Positions 7,187-14,838 are shown, counted from the first letter of the stretch. The stretch: 64,000 nt of DNA from Rhodopseudomonas palustris (GCA_016215605.1 JACRJB010000037.1:1-64000); one strand, 5' to 3'. Notes: generated by a model from the letters alone, not told the origin. Program-made: numbers and translations.

Positions 7187-7332
7187 TCATTCCCGCCCGA
7201 GCCGCACCCTCGCGATGAACCTTAGCATCCGCATCGCGCGGTTGAAATCGCGGATCCGGTCGATCAGCGCGTCAGTGCCGACCGCTCACGCCGCTGGTTG
7301 GCTTCGCTGGCACCATCGAGCAACGCCTTCAC
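7187..7332 (-). pseudogene. Possible short broken gene between two immunity-like genes
   Basis: Minus-strand codons from GTG 7332 give VKALLDGASEANQRRERSAL and then a stop. A one-base shift at that point continues as LIDRIRDFNRAMRMLRFIAR and ends just before the ATG at 7185. The join reads like a single amphipathic helical protein with one frameshift. Identity and reality are both uncertain. Confidence 0.25.
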
Positions 7333-7357
7333 GTCTCACAACACCTCGCGGACGCAG

Positions 7358-7759
7358 CTATTCCGGACGCGATCCGAGGTAGTGCAAATTTCGATAAGGC
7401 GGCGGTAGAAAGGAGCGCTTCAGCCCGTCGATAATCTCGCCTTGAAACAGCGAGATGCCCATTCCGGGCCACTTGGCGCCATCAGGCGGCACCACCGACA
7501 CGGTAATGGCGAAGCCCGGATACTCTTGCAGCAAGTCGCGCAGGGCGTAGATCACCGGGGGATCGAGCAGGTCGAGGGTCATGATTTCGACTTGCACGAG
7601 CGCGACACCGATGTCCTCGTCGACGACCCAGAAATCCCTTTTCCCGAAAGGATCGATAATCTTACCCATGCTTTCGAAGTGAGCGATGATACGCTCGCGC
7701 AGCGCCGTCCAAAGCGGAACGAATTCTTCGCGACTGAAACGGATCCTGGAATTTGTCAC
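7358..7759 (-). CDS. Putative immunity protein, paralog of the 6739 gene
   Basis: A 133-aa soluble protein with alternating acidic and hydrophobic segments (ALVQVEIMTLDLLDPP; EYPGFAITVSVVPPDG). It is homologous along its C-terminal ~90 residues to the protein at 6739-7185. The start is GTG at 7759 with GCGGAGG six bases upstream, a strong ribosome binding site. It follows the immunity gene of the HNH toxin by ~100 bp on the same strand. The family is unknown to me. An immunity or accessory role is inferred only from position and from small size. Confidence 0.65.
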   Translation of the reverse strand: MTNSRIRFSREEFVPLWTALRERIIAHFESMGKIIDPFGKRDFWVVDEDIGVALVQVEIMTLDLLDPPVIYALRDLLQEYPGFAITVSVVPPDGAKWPGMGISLFQGEIIDGLKRSFLPPPYRNLHYLGSRPE

Positions 7760-7861
7760 AATCGCCTCCGCTATGTTCGAGCATAGTATAGCGGATCATC
7801 TGCCTTCGCACCTTCGACCTTGTGCACCGACAAACAAGGACCTTCATCGACTAACTTGGCG

Positions 7862-8230
7862 TCATCCAAACTCCGCCAAGATCTGATCCGGCTCACTCGG
7901 GTGGTTAGTCCAGATGCGCACAGGAGTTACCGCCCCCGCGACAGCAATGCGCAAAAGCACCTCGCGCTCAGAGGTCGATACTTCGATCGAGCCGCTCGGC
8001 GTCGCCATATCGCCAGAGAACGTCGGGACGGAACAAGCAACGTCTTCCGCTGAGTTCGAGGCGGTGAGCTCCGTCTCGCCATCCATAAAACTCAAACAGC
8101 CCACGATGATGCTGCGCTGCGACGCCCAAATTCGCGGCGTCCTCCCGTCGATTTGTGGCAGCGCTCCGCCAGCCGCATCTTCGATGAAGAACATCGAATT
8201 AGGAGGAGCGATTCGGCATGATTGTTTCAT
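7862..8230 (-). CDS. Putative immunity protein of the HNH toxin at 8227-9141
   Basis: A 122-aa protein. Its ATG (8230) overlaps the toxin stop by four bases (ATGA, 8227-8230), so the two are translationally coupled, as in toxin-immunity pairs. The sequence is mainly beta-type, ending VRIWTNHPSEPDQILAEFG. The second half of the fusion protein at 6050-6679 is its paralog, so this toxin domain and this partner occur together twice in the window. The frame is open upstream of Met 8230, but those codons lie inside the toxin gene. The family is not known to me. Confidence 0.75.
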   Translation of the reverse strand: MKQSCRIAPPNSMFFIEDAAGGALPQIDGRTPRIWASQRSIIVGCLSFMDGETELTASNSAEDVACSVPTFSGDMATPSGSIEVSTSEREVLLRIAVAGAVTPVRIWTNHPSEPDQILAEFG

Positions 8231-9141
8231 TGTGATCTCTTTAGCAGCAGCTGTTGCACGTAATATCCTTGCCGCAAGCTGCAACTGAGACATTGCGGAT
8301 AAAGTCGCTGCGCGCGGCCGTCGAAATTAAGACCGTTCGGCTCCTGATGATCGAGGCAAAAATTTCCACTCGCAGTACCGGGCTCCCGTTCACCACATGT
8401 ATGACAACCATACGTATACCCCATACGATTGCCCTCCCGCCGCTCCCAGACGTTAAAATTTCTTCCAGGTCCTCGAGCCGGGATAGACTCTACTACATAC
8501 CGCCCGGGCAGAGCTCCCCATTCTTTGAATTCGGCCATCTTCGCTTCTGCCGCAGCGATTACGCCCCGCTCTGCACTGATCATTCCTTCGACCGAACCAA
8601 TTGAAGAAACTGGCGGCTTCCAGGTTGGATCAACTCTGTTCACCCTGGCGATAGCCATGTCCGCTTGAGCTTCCAATGCTGTAAGGCTAACCGATTGGCC
8701 CAACGACAGTTCGAATTGCTGTCCATTGATGTAAACAGAATTGCCTACCCGACGTCCTCGCAACTGAGCGTATTGCTGCCCCGGCTTAACCGGTTCAGGA
8801 TCCGCATCGGAGATGACCCGCGGATCATTGCGCCCTGACTGAACGATCGGTTTGATGCCCGCTAATCCGACGCCGGTAAGATCGATCTCCCAACGGGAGC
8901 CCAGTCCCCCAAACGTCCACTGCCCGCCGTCCGGATTGCCCTTCGGTACCCGCGGCTGGTTCGGGTTGTACTTGCGATCGAGTGCTGGGAAGACGTCTTG
9001 CGGTCGGGCACCCGGCGCGAGAAATCGCGCGACGTCAGGCCTGATCCAACGCTCGGCGTCCGGACGCATCCAGCGCTCCGCATTTGGTTGCATGAAGCGC
9101 GCGCGCTGATGCGCGGCGGTGCTCGCGGTCGAGCTCCACAT
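8227..9141 (-). CDS. Polymorphic-type toxin with C-terminal HNH nuclease domain, inside the phage/GTA head cluster
   Basis: A 304-aa protein. Residues 17-37 carry three short repeats of the form (M/I)-x-P-(N/D)-A-E-R-W. Residues ~57-77 read KYNPNQPRVPKGNPDGGQWT, a linker-like motif I associate with phage-linked toxins of this bacterial group. The middle has no recognised domain. The C-terminus (244-304) is an HNH-type zinc nuclease: C246-H-T-C249, SGNF, D264-H265, N, and C284-L-S-C287. Start at 9141 with GAGG 8 bases upstream. It sits on the same strand between protease and capsid genes, and its stop overlaps the immunity gene. It lacks a signal peptide and a recognisable PAAR, RHS or MuF domain, so the delivery route is unknown. 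Confidence 0.72.
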   Translation of the reverse strand: MWSSTASTAAHQRARFMQPNAERWMRPDAERWIRPDVARFLAPGARPQDVFPALDRKYNPNQPRVPKGNPDGGQWTFGGLGSRWEIDLTGVGLAGIKPIVQSGRNDPRVISDADPEPVKPGQQYAQLRGRRVGNSVYINGQQFELSLGQSVSLTALEAQADMAIARVNRVDPTWKPPVSSIGSVEGMISAERGVIAAAEAKMAEFKEWGALPGRYVVESIPARGPGRNFNVWERREGNRMGYTYGCHTCGEREPGTASGNFCLDHQEPNGLNFDGRAQRLYPQCLSCSLRQGYYVQQLLLKRSQ

Positions 9142-9194
9142 CGGTTGTGCCTCGGTCGTTGATCAGTGATGTTGAGAAGGCGGCGCGCCGAGCT

Positions 9195-9410
9195 GCTCCC
9201 TCTCCCCGCCCTTCTGCGGGGAGAGGGCTGGGGTGAGGGGCCGGGCACGGCGCAAGCCGAGTACGCGTCGCCTTTGGGCCGGGATGTGCCCGGCACCGAG
9301 CCGACCCGAGCAGTCGTGATCAGCGCGACGCCGTGCCTGGCCCCTCACCCGGCCCGGCTTCGCTCCGCTTCGCCGGGCCGACCTCTCCCCGCGCAGGGCG
9401 GGGAGAGGTG
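9195..9410. repeat. Long palindromic repeat with Pyr-rich arms (family 5)
   Basis: The left arm is gctccctctccccgcccttc tgcggggagaggg. The right arm is ggccgacctctccccgcgcagggcggggagagg. The spacer carries ggggtgaggggc and its partner gcccctcaccc. One half of the same unit recurs at 10158-10207. The repeat fills the gap between toxin gene and prohead protease gene, and no coding sequence is supported there. Confidence 0.65.
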
Positions 9411-9429
9411 AGCGCGCCTTGCCGCGCCC

Positions 9430-10083
9430 TCACCGGCCGCGTCTGATTGCCGCGAAGGCCTGCTTGCGATCGGCGCGGGAGGACAGCGTCAGGGCCGTCC
9501 TCCCGCGCCGCGCGGGCAGCGCCGGTGCATCCGCGGCGCTGGCCGATCCCGTCGGTGCCGCCTGCAGGCTGCGCCAGGCCGCCTCGGCGGCGCGGCGTTG
9601 CAGCGACGGCGGCGGCGTCTGTTTGACCGTCGACACCCGCGCGCCGCTCAGCAGCGGAAAGGTGACGATCGAGATTTCCCAGAGGTCGACCTGATACAGC
9701 CGCCGCACCCGCGTCTTCGGATCGATCTGGCCGCGCACGGTGCGATAGCCGATCGACAGCCCGTCGATCGCGCCCTCGCGCAGCAGCGCCAGCAGTTCAC
9801 GGCCGCGCGCCACGTCGGGGATCAGCCGGCCGCGCGCGCGCAGCCCGCGAAAATCCTCGACCAGATCGAGCCAGATGCCGACCGGCTCGCTCGGGTCGTG
9901 CTGGAACAGCATCGGGATCTTGCGCAGGCCGCGCTGCTTCAGCGTCTGCGTGAACGCGCCCGGCATCACCATGTCGCGCGCCTGGTCGATCTCGCCGAAC
10001 AGGCTGGCATAGCCTTCCACGGTGCCGTCGGCAGCCAGCATCAGCCGCGCCGGCGGCACGGGATCGGACATCGGGGCAAGCAT
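9430..10083 (-). CDS. HK97-type prohead protease (peptidase U35), GTA g4-like
   Basis: A 217-aa protein of the HK97 prohead protease family. The core begins GTVEGYASLFGEIDQARDMV, then has MLFQHDPSEPVGIW with the conserved His, and LSIGYRT with the conserved Ser in the GLSIGY strand. It cleaves the delta-domain of the capsid protein during head maturation. The C-terminal ~60 residues are basic and low-complexity. The start at 10083 is preferred because GAGG lies 6 bases upstream; the frame is open further upstream only through repeat sequence. Its normal neighbour, the capsid gene, is displaced 3.5 kb downstream. Confidence 0.85.
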   Translation of the reverse strand: MLAPMSDPVPPARLMLAADGTVEGYASLFGEIDQARDMVMPGAFTQTLKQRGLRKIPMLFQHDPSEPVGIWLDLVEDFRGLRARGRLIPDVARGRELLALLREGAIDGLSIGYRTVRGQIDPKTRVRRLYQVDLWEISIVTFPLLSGARVSTVKQTPPPSLQRRAAEAAWRSLQAAPTGSASAADAPALPARRGRTALTLSSRADRKQAFAAIRRGR

Positions 10084-10157
10084 CGGCGGCCTCGCGGATG
10101 AAGTGAGGAATGGAAACGGATTTGAGAAAGGGGAGCTGATGAGATCAGCGGAAGCCC

Positions 10158-10207
10158 GCTCCCTCTCCCCGCCCTCCTGCGGGGAGAGGTCAAGACGCCC
10201 CCTCACC
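10158..10207. repeat. Half unit of family-5 repeat
   Basis: This unit reads gctccctctccccgccctcctgcggggagagg, nearly identical to 9194-9228. It lies between the small basic gene and the protease gene of the head cluster. Confidence 0.6.
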
Positions 10208-10226
10208 TGCGCAGGTCGGCAGCTTG

Positions 10227-10412
10227 TTACTTCGCCCGCTTCGCCGCGCGGCGGCGCGGCGGGGTGGCGGCCTTGAGCCGCGGCCGCTTCGCCGGCGGCT
10301 TGCGCTGCGGCGGGCCGAGGTGGCTGAGGAATTCGCGAAACACGCTGGTCGGGTCTTTCGCCGCCTTGGTCTCGGTGCGGATCGCGCTCAGCATCGCGTG
10401 CAAACGGTCCAT
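10227..10412 (-). CDS. Small basic protein of the head-gene cluster
   Basis: A 61-aa protein with a helical N-terminus (MDRLHAMLSAIRTETKAAKD) and a very basic Lys/Arg/Pro tail (KPPAKRPRLKAATPPRRRAA). Start at 10412 has TAGGAGG 5-6 bases upstream. It follows the 72-aa gene by 9 bp, so the two are likely co-translated. RcGTA-like clusters also carry very small genes between portal and protease, but I cannot equate them by sequence. Confidence 0.6.
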   Translation of the reverse strand: MDRLHAMLSAIRTETKAAKDPTSVFREFLSHLGPPQRKPPAKRPRLKAATPPRRRAAKRAK

Positions 10413-10421
10413 GACCGCCTC

Positions 10422-10640
10422 CTAATCGTGATCGTCGTCATGCGCGTCGCGCTCGCGGCGCCGCCGCGCGCGGCGATTGAACAATTCCAGCGCATGGACG
10501 AAATCGTCGAACCGCCGCGACGCCGCCGCCATCTCGCGCAGCGCGACCCACAGCCCGGCGGAGGCCGCGAAGGCCCACAGCAGCAGCGCCAGATGCGCAA
10601 GATCGCCCCGCTCGGTGAAGATCCTGATCAGATCGGACAT
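10422..10640 (-). CDS. Small single-TM protein between portal and protease (GTA g3.5-position)
   Basis: A 72-aa protein with one membrane helix (about residues 15-36, HLALLLWAFAASAGLWVALR) and a charged, Arg/Asp-rich C-terminus. Start at 10640 with GGGAG 8-9 bases upstream. It follows the portal gene by 40 bp in the same direction. Its position is that of orfg3.5 in RcGTA clusters; homology is not claimed. Confidence 0.65.
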   Translation of the reverse strand: MSDLIRIFTERGDLAHLALLLWAFAASAGLWVALREMAAASRRFDDFVHALELFNRRARRRRERDAHDDDHD

Positions 10641-10680
10641 CGGCGCTGCTCCCTTGCGCGTTGCACTGTCGTCATCGCCC

Positions 10681-11853
10681 TCACCCCAGCCGGTCGCCGC
10701 CCTCGAGCGGGGCGTAGCCGACGGCTTCGCGCTTTTCGTTCAGAGTCAGGAACGGCGCGGCGCTGACGCGCTCCCACAGCGCGACGCGGTCGCTCGCCAG
10801 CGCGTCGATGCGGTCGGTGTCGATGACGAGGCGGATGCCGTCGCCGAATTGCGGCGCCAGCCATTGCGCCAGCGCGTTGCCAATCCGGCTCGCCAGCGGC
10901 AGCACGCTCTGGCGCACGAAGGCGCGGTTGGCCTCCTGATAGTTCGCAAAGGTGTTGTCGCCCGGAATGCCGAGCAGCATCGGCGGCACGCCGAAGGCGA
11001 GCGCGATTTCGCGCGCGGCGGCGTGCTTCGCCTCCAGAAAGTCCATGTCCTTGGGCGACAGCGCCATCGGCTTCCAGTCGAGCCCGCCTTCCAGCAGCAG
11101 CGGCCGGCCGGCATTGGCGGCGCCCTCGTAGGTCGTCTCCAGCTCGCGCTTCAGCCGGTCGAACTGATCCTCGCTCAGCACCGCGCCTTCCGGCCCGGCA
11201 TACATCAGCGCGCCGGACGGCCGCGCCGAATTGTCGAGCAGCGCCTTGTTCCAGCGCGCCGCGGCGTTGTGAGTGTCGACCGCGACCGCGGCGGCCTCGA
11301 GCGGCGCCAGGCCGTAGTGATCGTCGAGCGGATGAAAGAACGTCAGATGCAGGATCGGCGGCAGCGGCGCGTGCTGATCGAACCGCACGCAGCGCGCGCC
11401 GACCGCGTAGTCGTAGGCCTCGGCCCAGCCGTCCGGCCCGGGCACCACCTTCATCCGGTCCGGCCGCAGCGCGTAGAGTTCGTGCACCGCGTCGCCGAGC
11501 GCGACGGCTTCGAGATACGCGTTGCCGGCGAGCAGCAGATGCGCCACCAGCGTCTCCAGCAGCGCCGCGCCGTCCTGCCGCGGGTTCGGCCGCGCCAGCA
11601 GCAGCGCCAGCGGATGCGCCTCCTTCTCCTGCGCGCCGTCGAACACCAGAAACGTGCACGCCGCCGCATTCTCGGCGATCAGCCGCACGCAGCGATGCAC
11701 CACGGCGTTGGACAGATAGCCCTGCCGAGCCAGCGCCGCATAGTCCCGCGGCGTCCACCGCGCAACGCCCCCGGATTCGATCGCAAGCAGCCGCGCCGTG
11801 CGCGACGCTTTGACTTCCGGCGGAGCGAGAAAGGCTTTGAGACGATCGAGCAT
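10681..11853 (-). CDS. HK97-family phage/GTA portal protein
   Basis: A 390-aa portal protein, the dodecameric DNA gate of the head. Family features are GYLSNAVVHRCVRLIAENAA near residue 45, HPLALLLARPNPRQDGAALL near residue 80, the NAYLEAVAL strand, YGLAPLEAAA, and GVPPMLLGIPGDNTFANYQE near residue 300. It is of full family length. The start at 11853 is the first Met and matches the family start MLDRLKAFL. It lies downstream of the terminase on the same strand, but a plus-strand GIY-YIG gene with flanking palindromes has come between them. Confidence 0.92.
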   Translation of the reverse strand: MLDRLKAFLAPPEVKASRTARLLAIESGGVARWTPRDYAALARQGYLSNAVVHRCVRLIAENAAACTFLVFDGAQEKEAHPLALLLARPNPRQDGAALLETLVAHLLLAGNAYLEAVALGDAVHELYALRPDRMKVVPGPDGWAEAYDYAVGARCVRFDQHAPLPPILHLTFFHPLDDHYGLAPLEAAAVAVDTHNAAARWNKALLDNSARPSGALMYAGPEGAVLSEDQFDRLKRELETTYEGAANAGRPLLLEGGLDWKPMALSPKDMDFLEAKHAAAREIALAFGVPPMLLGIPGDNTFANYQEANRAFVRQSVLPLASRIGNALAQWLAPQFGDGIRLVIDTDRIDALASDRVALWERVSAAPFLTLNEKREAVGYAPLEGGDRLG

Positions 11854-11889
11854 GTGGGTATCCGTTGATATGGAAAGTACTTTACCAAG

Positions 11890-11945
11890 CCGGCGTGCCC
11901 CGGACGCAGCGCAGCGCGCAGCGGTGCGCTGCAGAGCCGGGGCCG
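11890..11945. repeat. Palindrome flanking the GIY-YIG gene, left
   Basis: gtgccccggacgcagcgcag...ctgcagagccggggcc forms a hairpin. Its reverse complement resembles the element at 12499-12550 (gtcccggttctgcgcagcgg), so the two flank the GIY-YIG gene as an inverted pair. Confidence 0.5.
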
Positions 11946-12070
11946 TTGCGAAAAGGTGCCGAAGTTATTCGATGAAGCGGACGTCCCGCTCGCGACACAG
12001 TCCGGTTCAGCGCAGCGGCTTATCTCGCCGCAGCCCGCGACACCGAGCTCAGACCATGCGAAAGTCGGGC

Positions 12071-12367
12071 ATGGCGCACACTTACTTCGTCTACATTCTG
12101 GCGAACCGGCCCCGCGGCGTCTTGTATGTCGGCGTAACCAACGACGTCGCGCGGCGGCTCGCCGAACATCGAGCGAAGAGCACGCCGAGCTTCACTGCCA
12201 GATATGGCGTCACACGTCTCGTTCATGTCGAAGAATACGCCTCGATCCTCGAAGCCCGCGCGCGCGAGCATTCCCTGAAGCGCTGGCATCGCACGTGGAA
12301 ATTCCAACTGATCGAGGCCACCAATCCCGAATGGCGCGATCTGTCTGCCGATCTCTCGTTGGCGTGA
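12071..12367 (+). CDS. GIY-YIG nuclease family protein (UPF0213/YhbQ-like)
   Basis: A 98-aa protein that is all GIY-YIG domain: FVYILANRPRGVLYVGVTND holds the two core strands (VYI, LYVG) and the following V-T-N-D; ARRLAEHR provides the conserved Arg, and EAREHS-type helix EARAREHSLKRWHR carries the conserved Glu and basic residues. It lies between terminase and portal on the opposite strand, flanked by palindromes (11890-11945, 12499-12550). Small GIY-YIG proteins of this type are widespread; whether this one acts as a homing or DNA-processing nuclease is unknown. Start Met 12071 fits the domain start; Met 12056 is an alternative. Confidence 0.85.
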   Translation: MAHTYFVYILANRPRGVLYVGVTNDVARRLAEHRAKSTPSFTARYGVTRLVHVEEYASILEARAREHSLKRWHRTWKFQLIEATNPEWRDLSADLSLA

Positions 12368-12498
12368 CGGGATCTACTTATGCGGCCGGGTTGCCGCTTG
12401 GCGTACCCTGGACGCAGCCCGGCGTGAAGCGGTGATTGGAGAGCCGTGACCGCCGCGGCGACAATCGTCATGTCGGCGCGGCGATTCATTCCTCGTAA

Positions 12499-12550
12499 CG
12501 GTCCCGGTTCTGCGCAGCGGCACTACGTGCCGCGGCGCGCCCGGGACACG
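12499..12550. repeat. Palindrome flanking the GIY-YIG gene, right
   Basis: acggtcccggttctgcgcag...cgcggcgcgcccgggaca is an imperfect hairpin, related in inverted orientation to 11890-11945. The gap 12368-12582 otherwise holds no gene. Confidence 0.5.
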
Positions 12551-12582
12551 GCATTCATACGCGGTCGTTCACAATCCCATCT

Positions 12583-13956
12583 TCACAACACCCGCACCCG
12601 CGGCTCGGCGGCGCGCGGTGCCAGGGCCAGCGTCGTCACGGCCCACACCAGCGCGTCGAGCCGGTCGGGCGAGCGGCCGGTGGAGAGGCCGGAGGCGCCG
12701 AAGTCGCACATCTCGTCTTCCAACGCCGGGAAGCAGCCAGCGTGCTTGATGCGGCCCTGGGCGTACAGCGTCGCCACCGGTTCGGCGCGCAGCCATTTGC
12801 CGCGGAACGCCCGCACCGGCGTCACCGGCACGCCGGCCTCGATCTCGTGGATCACCGCCTTCACCATCTCGCCGCCCTGGTTGATCTCGACCACCAGCGC
12901 GTCGGCCTCGAGCCGGCGCCACAGTGCGATCGCCTTGCTGGCCCACAGCGTCGGCGTCGCCGCGGCGACGCTGTCGTCGGCGAGCACGTAAGTCACGCCG
13001 CTGTCGGTGATGCCGGCCGCGACGATGCCGCAGGAATCCGCGCGCCTCGTCGACGACGCCGGCGGGTCGACCGCGACGACGAGACGCTGCAGCGGCGGCG
13101 CGTCCGGCACGCGGCAGCTTTCGATCAGCGCCCGCGACCACAGCGCGTCGGGCCGGTCCTCGATCAGTTCGCCGTCGAGCTCCTGCCGCCCGAGCCGCGT
13201 GCCGGCATAGCGCGCCATCACGCCTTCGAGAAAGGTCGGCGCGAGATTCAATGCATTGGCGCGAGTCGGCGCGTGCGTGGTCACGGCGGACGCGTCAGTA
13301 AGTAATCGCTTCAGCAGCGTGGTCGGCCGCGGCGTCGTGGTGATCAATTGCCGCGGCTGGGTGCCGAGCCGCAGCCCGAATTGCAGCATGTCGAACGCGT
13401 CCTGCGCGTAGCGCCACTTCGCCATCTCGTCGGACCAGGCGCAGGAGAATTGCGGTCCGCGCAGACTCTCCGGATCGTCCGCCGAGAACGCCTGCGCCAC
13501 TGCGCCGTTGCTCCATTCCAGCCGCTTGCGCGACGGCTGCCAGCTCGGCCGCTGGTCGGGCGGATGCACCGCGAGCAGGCCGGAGACGCCCTCGATCATC
13601 ACTTCGCGGACGTCGTGCTCGGTCTCGCCGACCAGCGCGATCCGCGCCACCGGCTCGCTGGCGAACGGCGCCAGCCCGAGCGCCTGGCAGCGGATCCATT
13701 CGGCGCCGGCGCGGGTCTTGCCGGCGCCGCGGCCGCCGATCAAGAGCCAGGTCAGCCACGGCCGGCCGTTCGGCGCCAGCTGCGGCGGGCGCTGGTGATC
13801 GTGCGCGAACACGTCCCATTGCGCGTCGAGAAAGGCGAGCTCCGCCTCACTCATCCCCTGCAGCAGGTAGTTGCGCTCGGCCGTCGACCATCTGCTCCAG
13901 TCGTCGCGAAAGCGCGCGCCGCAGTTCGTCGAGGTCTCGGGGAATGGCGTCGTCAT
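12583..13956 (-). CDS. Phage/GTA large terminase subunit (DNA packaging ATPase-nuclease)
   Basis: A 457-aa large terminase of the RcGTA/HK97-like type. Walker A is G74-GRGAGKT81 followed by RAGAEWI. The Walker B-like strand and downstream segments IALVGETEHDVREVMIEG and QFSCAWSDEMAKW follow. The nuclease domain shows VAVDPPASSTRRADSCGIV near residue 290 and the acidic EDEMCDFG tail. It cuts and translocates DNA into proheads through the portal. The start at 13956 has AGGAGGT 7 bases upstream, although this makes a 110-bp overlap with the preceding gene; the internal Met 13854 has no spaced ribosome site. It appears intact. Confidence 0.92.
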   Translation of the reverse strand: MTTPFPETSTNCGARFRDDWSRWSTAERNYLLQGMSEAELAFLDAQWDVFAHDHQRPPQLAPNGRPWLTWLLIGGRGAGKTRAGAEWIRCQALGLAPFASEPVARIALVGETEHDVREVMIEGVSGLLAVHPPDQRPSWQPSRKRLEWSNGAVAQAFSADDPESLRGPQFSCAWSDEMAKWRYAQDAFDMLQFGLRLGTQPRQLITTTPRPTTLLKRLLTDASAVTTHAPTRANALNLAPTFLEGVMARYAGTRLGRQELDGELIEDRPDALWSRALIESCRVPDAPPLQRLVVAVDPPASSTRRADSCGIVAAGITDSGVTYVLADDSVAAATPTLWASKAIALWRRLEADALVVEINQGGEMVKAVIHEIEAGVPVTPVRAFRGKWLRAEPVATLYAQGRIKHAGCFPALEDEMCDFGASGLSTGRSPDRLDALVWAVTTLALAPRAAEPRVRVL

Positions 13957-14707
13957 CGCGCGACCTCCTGCGCTGCTCGTCGCTGCGCAGCTGACGAAGC
14001 GCGGCCAGCGTGCGGGCGAGCGACGCCAGCGTGCGGGCGCGCCGCTCGGCCTCGGTGCGTTGCTCGGGTTTGACGCGGTTGCCGCCGACGATCACTTCGA
14101 TCTGCAGGATCTCACGCTCGGCGGCCTGTCCGACGCGATCGATCAGCGGCAGTCCGCTCAGCGGCGGCGGATCGTTGCACCGGTCCACCGCTGTGCGGGT
14201 CACGCCGCTGGGCCCGCGGCGGCGCGGCGTCGAGGGCGACTCGCCGTCGTCGTGATCCGTGATGTCCAGGATGGGCGCGGTCTGTGCGACGGCCGGCTCT
14301 TCGACGGTTTCGGCTACAGTGGCCTTGGCGACAGAGGTCTTTGCTACAGAAGTCTTGGCGATCCTTGGCCGATCCGATTTCGCTGCGCTCGTCTTGGTAG
14401 CTCTCGCCTTGCCGGCGCTCGTCTTCGCGGCAGTCTTCTTCACGGCGGCCTTCTCGACCGTCGAGGTCGCCGCCTCGCGCTTTGCCGGCGGCGGTTTCGC
14501 GGGGCGTTTGGTTGCGGTGCGGCTCAGTATCCGCTGCGCGCGGGCCATGCCGTCCGCGTCGGACGGATCGATCCGGGTGGTCTCGTCGACCTTGCGGGAT
14601 GTCGCCTTGATGGTGGCGAGCCGGCGGCTGGCGGGCCCGTCGCCCGGTGCGCGCACGGCGGCGTGCGCCGCCGGCTTGGTCGCCGGCGTGCGTGAACGAA
14701 TGGCCAT
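13847..14707 (-). CDS. Putative small terminase / GTA g1-like protein with Lys-Ala-rich N-terminus
   Basis: A 286-aa protein. Residues ~60-140 are Ala/Lys/Thr-rich with short repeats (AVKKTAAKTSAGKARATKTS; a TSVAKTSVAKATVAE run), resembling histone-H1-like DNA-binding tails. The C-terminal ~110 residues are helical and charged (EREILQIEVIVGG; ERRARTLASLARTLAALRQLR; DLDELRRALSRRLEQM). It lies directly upstream of the large terminase and overlaps it by 110 bp, the place of a small terminase. In RcGTA-like clusters orfg1 is at this place. Start 14707 with GAGGG 9 bases upstream. Assignment is by position plus the helical DNA-binding-like tail, not by a clear domain. Confidence 0.55.
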   Translation of the reverse strand: MAIRSRTPATKPAAHAAVRAPGDGPASRRLATIKATSRKVDETTRIDPSDADGMARAQRILSRTATKRPAKPPPAKREAATSTVEKAAVKKTAAKTSAGKARATKTSAAKSDRPRIAKTSVAKTSVAKATVAETVEEPAVAQTAPILDITDHDDGESPSTPRRRGPSGVTRTAVDRCNDPPPLSGLPLIDRVGQAAEREILQIEVIVGGNRVKPEQRTEAERRARTLASLARTLAALRQLRSDEQRRRSRDDDAIPRDLDELRRALSRRLEQMVDGRAQLPAAGDE

Positions 14708-14838
14708 GGGGCGATGCCCTCGGGTTCGGGATCGGTTCGCGCGCGGCGGGAATTTAGCCGCCGAACGCGACAGCGGGCCGCGCGGCGCGGAAACTCCGCG
14801 CCGTTCGGCACCGCCGGATCGATGCAGGGCCGGCTGGA

